This document shows, in pieces, positions 1 through 5,636 of a stretch of DNA of 6,119 nucleotides. The position numbers and the translations under genes are program-made. Source of the stretch: Verrucomicrobiota bacterium (GTDB lineage: Bacteria; Verrucomicrobiota; Kiritimatiellia; JAAZAB01); NCBI GenBank assembly GCA_018896395.1, contig JAHIMN010000036.1, positions 1 through 6,119 on the forward strand, read 5' to 3'. The notes under the pieces were generated by a model. It had not been told where the DNA came from, ran no database searches, and saw only the letters and a program-made list of their open reading frames with translations. Numbering within the stretch: the stretch's first letter is position 1; every line of letters starts with the position of its first letter.

Positions 1-1
1 A

Positions 2-43
2 AACCGTCTGGCCGATACCCTACGGAAGGTGAAATTGATCTAA
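2..43 (+). CDS. dapA: Probable C-terminal end of dihydrodipicolinate synthase (partial)
   Basis: The frame entering from the left edge reads 13 residues, NRLADTLRKVKLI, and stops at TAA 41-43. DapA proteins typically end in a short helix of this form, with an Asn/Arg start, spaced Leu residues and a terminal Leu-Ile or Leu-Leu. The next gene is dapB, which often follows dapA. DapA condenses pyruvate with aspartate semialdehyde, the step just before DapB. The assignment rests on this short tail and on context, so it is an inference. Frame 1 is also open to a stop at 94-96, but its translation looks like read-through of the hairpin repeats. Confidence 0.5.
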   Translation, partial: NRLADTLRKVKLI

Positions 44-68
44 TTAAATGCACAGGAATTTCAATCCG

Positions 69-163
69 TGTAGAGCCGGTTTTACACCGGCTATGATAGC
101 CGACCACGCCTTAGGCGTGGCAAGCATAAAGTTTACCCCGCACAAGGCGGGGTCGGCTCTACA
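69..163. repeat. Cluster of intergenic hairpin repeats framed by TGTAGAGCCG / CGGCTCTACA
   Basis: A perfect 10-bp inverted repeat (69-78 and 154-163) encloses several smaller perfect stems. These are AGCCGGT/ACCGGCT (74-80 and 86-92, 5-nt loop), CGGCTA/TAGCCG (88-93 and 97-102, overlapping the previous stem), CCACGCC/GGCGTGG (104-110 and 114-120) and ACCCCGC/GCGGGGT (135-141 and 147-153). No T-tract follows, so a simple intrinsic terminator is unlikely. In form it resembles a repetitive extragenic palindrome array. Its place between dapA and dapB suggests it sits in the transcript and could affect RNA stability or read-through. That role is inferred. Confidence 0.75.
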
Positions 164-194
164 TAAAACAGTTGCCGCCTTAGGCGGCCTAATT
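161..194 (+). repeat. Duplicated leader segment, copy 1
   Basis: ACATAAAACAGTTGCC (161-176) matches ACATGAAATAGTTGCC (375-390) at 14 of 16 positions. Each is followed by GGCCTAATT (186-194 and 394-402). The two copies differ in the spacer, 9 nt here and 3 nt in copy 2. Here the spacer forms most of a hairpin. Copy 2 leads directly into the dapB ribosome-binding site. This looks like a partial duplication of the dapB leader, or a recurrent flank of the repeat elements. Confidence 0.6.
174..188. repeat. Short perfect hairpin GCCGCCT-t-AGGCGGC
   Basis: A 7-bp stem with a single central base. It shares the 11-bp core CGCCTTAGGCG with the hairpin at 104-120 (core copies at 107-117 and 176-186), so the two are probably related copies. 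It lies inside the first copy of the duplicated leader segment (161-194). The second copy (375-402) lacks most of this stem. Confidence 0.7.
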
Positions 195-217
195 GAACGT
201 AAGGAATTTTAAAGTTG

Positions 218-376
218 GTAGGAGGGGCGCTACCCAGGCTCCGCCGGAGCGCTTCGCCGAGGCGAGCGCGCCGCGACCGTCGCTGCACACCCGCCTGCAA
301 CGCTGTGCGCCCGCCCGCAGCACTTCGCGCAGCGATGTGGGCAGGTAGCACTGCGGGCAGGTAGTGCGCCTCCCAC
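218..376. repeat. REPIN/MITE-like element of about 159 bp with imperfect terminal inverted repeats
   Basis: The left end GTAGGAGGGGCGCTACC (218-234) pairs with the reverse complement of GGTAGTGCGCCTCCCAC (360-376) at 14 of 17 positions without gaps. The interior is GC-rich and contains further stems: GCTCC/GGAGC at 238-242 and 246-250, and TCGCC/GGCGA at 254-258 and 261-265. It also holds a direct repeat GGGCAGGTAG at 339-348 and 355-364. There is no credible coding frame. The GTAGGAG-type ends resemble known REP sequences that occur in inverted pairs. No target-site duplication is evident directly at the ends. Confidence 0.55.
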
Positions 377-402
377 ATGAAATAGTTGCCACAGGCCTAA
401 TT
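375..402 (+). repeat. Duplicated leader segment, copy 2, directly upstream of dapB
   Basis: This is the second copy of the segment at 161-194, with the hairpin spacer shortened to ACA. It begins at the right edge of the 218-376 element and runs into a T8-A4 tract (401-412) that precedes the dapB ribosome-binding site. Confidence 0.6.
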
Positions 403-410
403 TTTTTTAA

Positions 411-415
411 AAGGA
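411..415 (+). promoter_or_regulatory. Ribosome-binding site of dapB
   Basis: AAGGA lies 8 nt before the ATG at 424. It decides the start: the frame could open at a GTG at 364, but that start would add 20 residues encoded in the repeat and T-rich leader and has no comparable Shine-Dalgarno match. Confidence 0.75.
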
Positions 416-423
416 ACGACAGC

Positions 424-1254
424 ATGCCAAATACAAACCATCCACCAGCCAAACTGAAGATAGCCATCCTGGGCGCGGCTGGGCGCATGGGGCAATCCCT
501 CATCCGGTGCGCATTCCGTTTGCCGAACCTGCACCTGGTTGGGGCCGTGGAAGCGGAGCAATGTCCGCTCTTGGGAAAAGACATCGGGATCATCGCGGGT
601 ATCGCGGATATCGGCGTACTCTTGACGGCCGACAGCCGCAAGGCTTTTCTGAAAGCGGACACACTTTTGGATTTCAGTTTCCCCTCGGCCACCGCCAGGC
701 ATGCGACGCTGTCGGCAGAACTGAAGAAACCCATGGTTATCGGCACCACCGGCTTAAACGGAGCGGAAACGGAGACCATCCGGAAAGCCGCCGCCCATAT
801 TCCTATTGTTTGGGCGCCCAACATGAGCCTGGGAATGAATCTCCTGTTTGCCATGGTCAAGAAAACCGCCGGCGCCCTGGGCGACTACAATATCGAGATC
901 ATCGAGACCCATCACCGCCACAAGAAAGATTCGCCGAGCGGGACCGCCCTGCGGCTGGCGGAAACGGCCGCCGCCGCGCGCGGCCTCAAACTGGACGACG
1001 TAGCGGCCCATGGCCGGCAGGGCCTGGTGGAGGAACGTCCGGCGGCGCAAATCGGCATTCACGCCGTGCGGGCAGGCGACGTGGTGGGCGATCATACCAT
1101 TCTCTTCGCCACCGAGGGGGAACGGCTGGAGTTGACCCACCGCGCAAGCAGTCGCGAATGTTTCGCAATGGGCGCCCTGCGCGCGGCCGCATGGGTGGCC
1201 GAGCGCAAGCCGGGACTTTACAGCATGCTGGACGTCCTGGACATCAAGGAATAA
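424..1254 (+). CDS. dapB: 4-hydroxy-tetrahydrodipicolinate reductase
   Basis: A 276-residue cytosolic enzyme, close to the usual family length of about 270. It reduces the DapA product with NAD(P)H to tetrahydrodipicolinate in the diaminopimelate/lysine pathway. Visible motifs are the N-terminal Rossmann loop GAAGRMG (residues 17-23) after a hydrophobic beta strand, DFSFP (83-87), GTTG (107-110), APNMS (131-135), and the signature around ETHHRHKKDSPSGTA (161-175). By alignment to the E. coli enzyme from memory, His163 and Lys167 correspond to the catalytic pair, and PSGT (171-174) to the substrate-binding loop. The C-terminal part carries GDHTILF and the closing SMLDVL typical of DapB. All key residues are present and I see no frameshift. 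It probably follows dapA in one operon and is tightly followed by folK, 5 bp after its stop. No convincing promoter is visible in its leader. Confidence 0.96.
   Translation: MPNTNHPPAKLKIAILGAAGRMGQSLIRCAFRLPNLHLVGAVEAEQCPLLGKDIGIIAGIADIGVLLTADSRKAFLKADTLLDFSFPSATARHATLSAELKKPMVIGTTGLNGAETETIRKAAAHIPIVWAPNMSLGMNLLFAMVKKTAGALGDYNIEIIETHHRHKKDSPSGTALRLAETAAAARGLKLDDVAAHGRQGLVEERPAAQIGIHAVRAGDVVGDHTILFATEGERLELTHRASSRECFAMGALRAAAWVAERKPGLYSMLDVLDIKE
1246..1250 (+). promoter_or_regulatory. Ribosome-binding site of folK inside the end of dapB
   Basis: AAGGA lies in the last sense codons of dapB, 9 nt before the folK ATG at 1260. Termination on dapB would bring ribosomes next to the folK start, so translational coupling is likely (inferred). 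Confidence 0.6.
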
Positions 1255-1259
1255 AACTC

Positions 1260-1763
1260 ATGGAAGTGGGACTGAGCCTGGGAAGCAATATGGGGGATCG
1301 GCTGGCGCATTTAAAAAATGCCAAGGCCATTATTCTGGACAGTCCCGGCATCGTGGCGGCAGATCAATCGCCGGTTTATGAGACGGAGCCGGTGGATGTG
1401 CCCCCGGAATTCCAGGCGCTTAATTTTCTGAATGCCATCCTGATCGTCAAGACGCTGATTCCCCTGTCCCAGCTTATGCGGACGTTTCAGTTCATGGAGC
1501 AGAAAATCGGCCGTGTGCCAAACACGGTAATAAACGCGCCCCGCCCCATGGATATTGACATTATTTATGCGGACGGCCTGCAGGTCCAGGAACAGCACAT
1601 TGTAATCCCCCATCCGCATTGGCAAGAGCGCCGGTTCGTGGTCCAGCCCTTGTGCGATGTCCGGCCAGACTTGGTAATTCCGGGCCAAACCGGCACGGTC
1701 GCCGACGTGCTTGCCGGCCTGAGCGATCCGCACAAGGTAATTTTGTTTGCAAAGAAATGGTAG
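1260..1763 (+). CDS. folK: 2-amino-4-hydroxy-6-hydroxymethyldihydropteridine pyrophosphokinase (HPPK)
   Basis: A 167-residue protein, near the 159 of E. coli HPPK. It transfers pyrophosphate from ATP to hydroxymethyl-dihydropterin in folate synthesis. Motifs seen are the opening LSLGSNMGDR (residues 5-14), YETEPV (40-45), FLNAIL (56-61), the Mg-binding PRPMDIDI (94-101, with Asp98 and Asp100), and the C-terminal IPHPHWQERRF (116-126). By alignment from memory to E. coli, Arg82, Arg92, Asp95, Asp97, His115 and Arg121 are retained (here Arg85, Arg95, Asp98, Asp100, His118 and Arg124). Arg84 and Trp89 of the mobile third loop are replaced by Pro87 and Asn92. The frame is open far upstream, but that part is only the shadow of dapB. 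ATG 1260 fits both the domain start and the ribosome-binding site. It is co-transcribed with dapB, 5 bp away. Confidence 0.93.
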   Translation: MEVGLSLGSNMGDRLAHLKNAKAIILDSPGIVAADQSPVYETEPVDVPPEFQALNFLNAILIVKTLIPLSQLMRTFQFMEQKIGRVPNTVINAPRPMDIDIIYADGLQVQEQHIVIPHPHWQERRFVVQPLCDVRPDLVIPGQTGTVADVLAGLSDPHKVILFAKKW

Positions 1764-1770
1764 TTAAAAC

Positions 1771-1922
1771 AGAGGTCAGAAAACAGAGGTCAGAGATCAG
1801 AAGTCAGAGGTCCGCAAGAAACAGAGAGACAAAGATAACTATGGCAAGTACGAGTTATGTAAAATACAATTTTTACCTCAGACCGCCGAACTCTGATCGC
1901 TGACCGCTGATCGCTGACCTCT
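1771..1922. repeat. Degenerate GAGGTCAG-type repeat in imperfect inverted arrangement
   Basis: AGAGGTCAG occurs at 1771-1779 and 1785-1793 and is followed by variant 7-mers AGATCAG and AAGTCAG to about 1810. Opposite-strand units lie at 1891-1922: CTGATCGCTGACC is repeated exactly at 1893-1905 and 1907-1919, and the arm ends in CTGACCTCT (1914-1922), the reverse complement of AGAGGTCAG. The arms could fold over an AT-rich centre of about 80 nt. This fills the 181-bp folK-panB gap. TACAAT (1865-1870) in the AT-rich centre could be a -10 box for panB, but the matching -35 (TGGCAA, 1842-1847) is poor. There is no T-tract after the right arm. Confidence 0.7.
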
Positions 1923-1944
1923 ATCTCAATATCGGACATGCACC

Positions 1945-2748
1945 ATGCCCACCGAATCCAAATGGACTGCCGGCAAAATCAAGGCCCTCAAAGGCCGTGA
2001 AAAATTCGCCTGCCTGACGGCCTATGACTACACCACTGCGCGACTGCTCGACGAAGCGGGCCTGCCACTACTGCTGGTGGGTGACTCCCTGGCCATGACG
2101 ATGCTTGGCTACGCCGACACCTTGCCGGTGACAATGGAGGCGATGCTTCATCATACGGCCGCCGTGGCACGCGGCGTCAAGTCCGCCCTGGTTGTGGCCG
2201 ACATGCCCTTCATGTCCTACCAGGCGTCCATTTCACAGGCCATTGAAAATGCCGGCCGCTTCGTCAAGCAAGCCGGCGCCGACGCCGTGAAAATCGAAGG
2301 CGGCGCCTTCCGCACGCCCACGATAAAAGCGCTCATTGAAAACGGCATACCGGTGTTAGGCCACATCGGGCTCACGCCGCAGAGCATTCATGCCATGGGC
2401 GGCTATAAAGTCCAGGGGAAAAAACCGGCCGAAGCTCAAGCTCTCTTGCACGATGCCCAGGTGCTGGCCGAGGCCGGCGTATTTGCCATGGTCCTCGAAT
2501 GTATGCCGCCGGCCCTCGGCGAGGAAATTACCCGGACCGTTCCGACGCCGACCATCGGCATCGGCGCCGGCCCCCATTGCGACGGCCAGATTCTCGTCAC
2601 GCACGACCTGCTCGGACTCTTCAGCGAGTTCACCCCGAAATTTGTCAAACGCTATGCCAACCTTGGCGCCGAAATGAAAAAGGCCTTCGAAGCCTACAAG
2701 GCCGATGTCGCAAAGGGAACCTTCCCCGGGACCGAACACTGTTATTGA
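1945..2748 (+). CDS. panB: 3-methyl-2-oxobutanoate hydroxymethyltransferase (ketopantoate hydroxymethyltransferase)
   Basis: A 267-residue cytosolic TIM-barrel enzyme (E. coli 264). It adds a one-carbon unit from 5,10-methylenetetrahydrofolate to 2-oxoisovalerate, giving ketopantoate, the first committed step to pantothenate and CoA. Family motifs are LTAYDYTTARLLDEAG (residues 24-39), VGDS (45-48, metal ligand Asp47), DMPF (86-89, Asp86), AVKIEGG (114-120), GHIGLTPQS (139-147), GGYKVQGK (152-159), LECMP (184-188, with the likely catalytic Glu185), and PTIGIGAGPHCDGQ (202-215). The frame is complete and no expected residue is missing. ATG 1945 has only a weak CGGA-type Shine-Dalgarno sequence, and an ATG at 1938 is out of frame. 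Unlike many genomes, panC does not follow: the next gene is convergent. It may be transcribed from the upstream operon or from a weak promoter in the 1764-1944 repeat region. Confidence 0.96.
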   Translation: MPTESKWTAGKIKALKGREKFACLTAYDYTTARLLDEAGLPLLLVGDSLAMTMLGYADTLPVTMEAMLHHTAAVARGVKSALVVADMPFMSYQASISQAIENAGRFVKQAGADAVKIEGGAFRTPTIKALIENGIPVLGHIGLTPQSIHAMGGYKVQGKKPAEAQALLHDAQVLAEAGVFAMVLECMPPALGEEITRTVPTPTIGIGAGPHCDGQILVTHDLLGLFSEFTPKFVKRYANLGAEMKKAFEAYKADVAKGTFPGTEHCY

Positions 2749-2794
2749 TAACGAACCGTGACTGCTCAAGCGGTATATCCAAAAACATTTTGAC

Positions 2795-2821
2795 CACGGA
2801 TATCACGGATAACACTGATAA
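2795..2821. repeat. Three tandem 9-mers (CACGGATAT, CACGGATAA, CACTGATAA)
   Basis: Three contiguous 9-nt units at 2795-2803, 2804-2812 and 2813-2821 differ by one or two bases each. They lie in the 185-bp gap between the convergent panB and clpB. The rest of that gap holds only small palindromes (for example TCTGA-a-TCAGA at 2866-2876). I found no stem plus T-run on either strand good enough to call a terminator. Similar CACGGATAA-like runs are familiar as intergenic repeats of environmental bacteria (recollection, not a search). Confidence 0.65.
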
Positions 2822-2933
2822 GGGAAAGAAAATCCATTCATATGTCCTTTGTCATTTTAATTTCATCTGAATCAGAAGTACCCGTACCATCCCTGGCCGA
2901 GCTTGGGCAGGCCGTGTAATCAGTGGTAAATAG

Positions 2934-5606
2934 TTATTTTCTGTTTTTTTTGCGCGGGACCGAATCCTCGGCTGGGGCCGGCTCCGCGGCGCTCGTCGCG
3001 GCGGGCTGCACCAGTTGAACGGCCAGGCGCTCGTCCTTGATATCCACGACAATAGTGGCGCCTTCCACCGGACCTTCCGAAAGCAGGAGCCGGGCAATGG
3101 GTGTTTCCAATTCCTGCTGGAGGAAACGCTTCAGCGGACGTGCGCCGTAAACGGGATCGTAGCCATTGCGGGCCGCAAACCGCTTGGCGGCTTCGGTCAG
3201 CTCCAGTTTGACCCGGCGCTCTTGCAGGCGCTGGCACAATTCAACCACCTGGAGATCCACGATCTTCTCCAGCTCCTCCTCGGTCAACGGCTTGAAAAGC
3301 ACAATATCGTCCACCCGGTTCAGGAATTCAGGCCGGAACTGCTGACGCAGGGCCGCCATTACTTGCTTACGGACCTCTTCCGAAATATGGCCGGCGCGGT
3401 CAATACCCTCGAACAGGTAGTTGGAACCGATATTGCTGGTCATGATGATCACGGTGTTTTTGAAATTCACCGTGCGGCCATGGGAATCCGTCAGGCGGCC
3501 TTCATCCAGGAGCTGGAGCAGGATGTTGAACACATCCGCGTGGGCTTTTTCGATTTCATCAAACAGGATGACGCAATACGGCTTGCGGCGGACGGCTTCG
3601 GTCAACTGGCCGCCCTCCTCGTAACCGATATAACCGGGCGGCGAGCCGACCATGCGCGAGACCGAATGTTTTTCCATATACTCGCTCATGTCAATACGCA
3701 CCATGTTTTCCTCGGTATCGAACAGGGCCGCCGCCAGGGCTTTGGCCAGCTCGGTCTTGCCGACGCCCGTGGGCCCCATGAAAATGAAGGAGCCGATCGG
3801 CCGCTGGGGATTTTTAATGCCACTGCGCGCACGCATGACGGCATCGGCCACGGCCTGCACGGCCTCGTCCTGGCCGATCACCCGCTCGTGCAAAACCTGG
3901 TCCAGGCGCAGGAGCTTCTCACGCTCGCCTTCCAGCAGGCGGGTCAGCGGGATTTTGGTCCAGCGCGAAACGACCTCGGCTATTTCCTCCTCGGTCACTT
4001 CCTCGCGCAGGAGCGGCGCCGCTCCGGATTCCGCGGCGGCGTCCAGCGCCTTCACTTTCTTTTCCAATTCCGGAATCACGCCGTGGCGCAGTTCGGCCAC
4101 TTTTTCCAGGTTATAGGCGCGCTCGGCTTCTTCGCATTCGCGGCGGACCTTCTCGAGTTTTTCACGCAGGGCCTGCTTTTTGCCAAGGGCATTTTTCTCG
4201 TTGTCCCAGCGCGCACGCATGGCGTCGGCCTGCGATTTCAGTTCGGCCAGATCCTTGCGCAAAACTTCCAACCGCTCGCGGCTGGCCTTGTCCTTTTCCT
4301 TTCTGAGCGCCGTTTCCTCAATCTCCAGGCGCATCACCTTGCGCGTAATCTCGTCGAGCTCGGCCGGCATGGAGTCAATTTCCGTGCGGATCGAGGCACA
4401 GGCCTCGTCCACAAGGTCAATGGCCTTGTCCGGCAAAAACCGGTCGCTGATATAGCGATTGGAAAGCACCGCGGCGGCGACCAGGGCTGCATCCTGGATG
4501 CGCACGCCGTGATGGATCTCGAAACGTTCGCGCAGCCCGCGCAGGATCGAAATCGTGTCTTCCACCGACGGCGCCTCAACCAGCACCGGCTGGAAACGCC
4601 GCTCCAGGGCGGCGTCCTTTTCCACGTGTTGCCGGTATTCGTCCAATGTCGTGGCCCCGATGCAGTGCAGTTCGCCGCGGGCCAGCATGGGTTTGAGCAT
4701 GTTGCCGGCGTCGGTGGAGCCTTCCGTGCGCCCCGCGCCGACGATGGTATGCAATTCGTCAATGAAGAGGATGATCCGGCCCTCGGCCGATTTTATTTCA
4801 TTGAGCACCGCCTTGAGGCGCTCCTCGAACTCACCGCGGAATTTGGCCCCCGCCAGGAGCGAACTCATGTCGAGCGAAAAAATGGTATGGTCCTTGAGAC
4901 CTTCCGGAACATCGCCGTGCACAATGCGGTGGGCCAGGCCATCCACGATGGCGGTCTTGCCCACGCCCGGTTCGCCGATGAGCACGGGATTGTTTTTGGT
5001 TTTGCGCGAGAGAATGCGGATCACACTGCGGATTTCCTGGTCACGCCCGATCACCGGGTCCAGTTTGCCCTGGCGCGCCAGGGCCACGAGATCCATGCCG
5101 TATTTCTGCAGGGCCTCGTAAGTGCCTTCCGGATTGGCGCTCGTCACGCGCTGGTTTCCGCGCACGGCGGTCAGCGCTTCCAGGAACCGGGCGTGTGTCA
5201 CGCCCACCTCTTTCAAGATACGTCCGGCGGGCGCATTGTTATCCTCGTCAATCAAGGCCAGCAGAAGATGCTCGACCGACACGTAATCGTCCTTCAGGCG
5301 CTTGGCTTCGTCGGAGGCTTTCAGCATCAGCCGGTTCAGGCGCCGGGTGATATACACTTTGCCCTGTTCCGTGCCGCCGCCGCTGACGCGCGGGCGTTTA
5401 TCCAGTTCCTGCTCCAAGCGCGCCTTCAGTGCCGGTACGGAGACGCCCAAGCGTTCCAACAGGCACGGTGTCAGGCCATCACTCTGGTCGAGCAAGGCGG
5501 CCAGGAGATGCTCGCCATCCACTTCCTGGTGGCCGTAACGCAGGGCCAGGGCCTGGGCGGCCTGCATGGCTTCCTGCACCTTCTGCGTGGTTTGATTCAA
5601 GTCCAT
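2934..5606 (-). CDS. clpB: ATP-dependent protein disaggregase ClpB (Hsp100)
   Basis: An 890-residue hexameric AAA+ chaperone (E. coli 857) that threads aggregated proteins through its pore together with DnaK/DnaJ/GrpE. Domain order: two N-terminal Clp repeats (about 1-150); NBD1 with Walker A GEPGVGKT (211-218), pore loop AGAKFRG (252-258) and Walker B LFIDE (280-284), then the arginine pair ERRF (335-338); a charged coiled-coil middle domain (about 410-540) that separates ClpB from ClpA; NBD2 with Walker A GPTGVGKT (611-618), pore loop GSPPGYIGYEEGG (654-666), Walker B ILFDE (680-684), arginine finger FLNR (761-764) and sensor 2 GARPLKR (821-827). The first pore aromatic is Phe256, where E. 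coli has Tyr, a conservative change. There is no P-element (IGF/IGL loop) for ClpP binding. The last 25 or so residues form an Ala/Pro-rich tail ending in KKNRK, beyond the usual end. No CIRCE or sigma-32-like heat-shock promoter is visible in the 30-bp upstream gap. Confidence 0.97.
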   Translation of the reverse strand: MDLNQTTQKVQEAMQAAQALALRYGHQEVDGEHLLAALLDQSDGLTPCLLERLGVSVPALKARLEQELDKRPRVSGGGTEQGKVYITRRLNRLMLKASDEAKRLKDDYVSVEHLLLALIDEDNNAPAGRILKEVGVTHARFLEALTAVRGNQRVTSANPEGTYEALQKYGMDLVALARQGKLDPVIGRDQEIRSVIRILSRKTKNNPVLIGEPGVGKTAIVDGLAHRIVHGDVPEGLKDHTIFSLDMSSLLAGAKFRGEFEERLKAVLNEIKSAEGRIILFIDELHTIVGAGRTEGSTDAGNMLKPMLARGELHCIGATTLDEYRQHVEKDAALERRFQPVLVEAPSVEDTISILRGLRERFEIHHGVRIQDAALVAAAVLSNRYISDRFLPDKAIDLVDEACASIRTEIDSMPAELDEITRKVMRLEIEETALRKEKDKASRERLEVLRKDLAELKSQADAMRARWDNEKNALGKKQALREKLEKVRRECEEAERAYNLEKVAELRHGVIPELEKKVKALDAAAESGAAPLLREEVTEEEIAEVVSRWTKIPLTRLLEGEREKLLRLDQVLHERVIGQDEAVQAVADAVMRARSGIKNPQRPIGSFIFMGPTGVGKTELAKALAAALFDTEENMVRIDMSEYMEKHSVSRMVGSPPGYIGYEEGGQLTEAVRRKPYCVILFDEIEKAHADVFNILLQLLDEGRLTDSHGRTVNFKNTVIIMTSNIGSNYLFEGIDRAGHISEEVRKQVMAALRQQFRPEFLNRVDDIVLFKPLTEEELEKIVDLQVVELCQRLQERRVKLELTEAAKRFAARNGYDPVYGARPLKRFLQQELETPIARLLLSEGPVEGATIVVDIKDERLAVQLVQPAATSAAEPAPAEDSVPRKKNRK

Positions 5607-5611
5607 AACAA

Positions 5612-5617
5612 CCCCTT
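5612..5617 (-). promoter_or_regulatory. Ribosome-binding site of clpB
   Basis: AAGGGG on the minus strand lies 5 nt before the ATG at 5606. It supports this start, which also matches the normal ClpB N-terminus. It falls in the 30-bp gap after the upstream gene, consistent with co-transcription. Confidence 0.65.
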
Positions 5618-5636
5618 TTATAGTTCACAAGTTCAA

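Noticed and set aside
386..408. A possible intrinsic terminator (GCC-aca-GGC followed by T8) just before dapB
   Set aside because: The stem is only about 3 bp, too weak, and it would end transcription right at the dapB ribosome-binding site.
44..423. A lysine riboswitch in the dapB leader
   Set aside because: The stems are simple palindromes with short loops. I see no L-box core or multi-helix junction, and much of the region is repeat DNA.
189..860. A 223-codon minus-strand frame across the leader and the start of dapB
   Set aside because: It spans repeat DNA and the antisense of dapB, and has no recognisable domain or ribosome-binding site.
507..1259. A long upstream extension of the folK frame, which would give a 418-residue protein
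   Set aside because: The extra part is dapB read in another frame, Arg/Gly/Pro-rich and without motifs. FolK begins naturally at ATG 1260 with its own ribosome-binding site.
1771..1922. A CRISPR array
   Set aside because: The units are 7 to 9 nt, degenerate and in both orientations, with no constant repeat of 24-40 nt or unique spacers.
5607..5636. A CIRCE operator or sigma-32 promoter for clpB
   Set aside because: The 30-bp gap contains neither TTAGCACTC/GAGTGCTAA arms nor a CTTGAA...CCCCAT-type pair at proper spacing.
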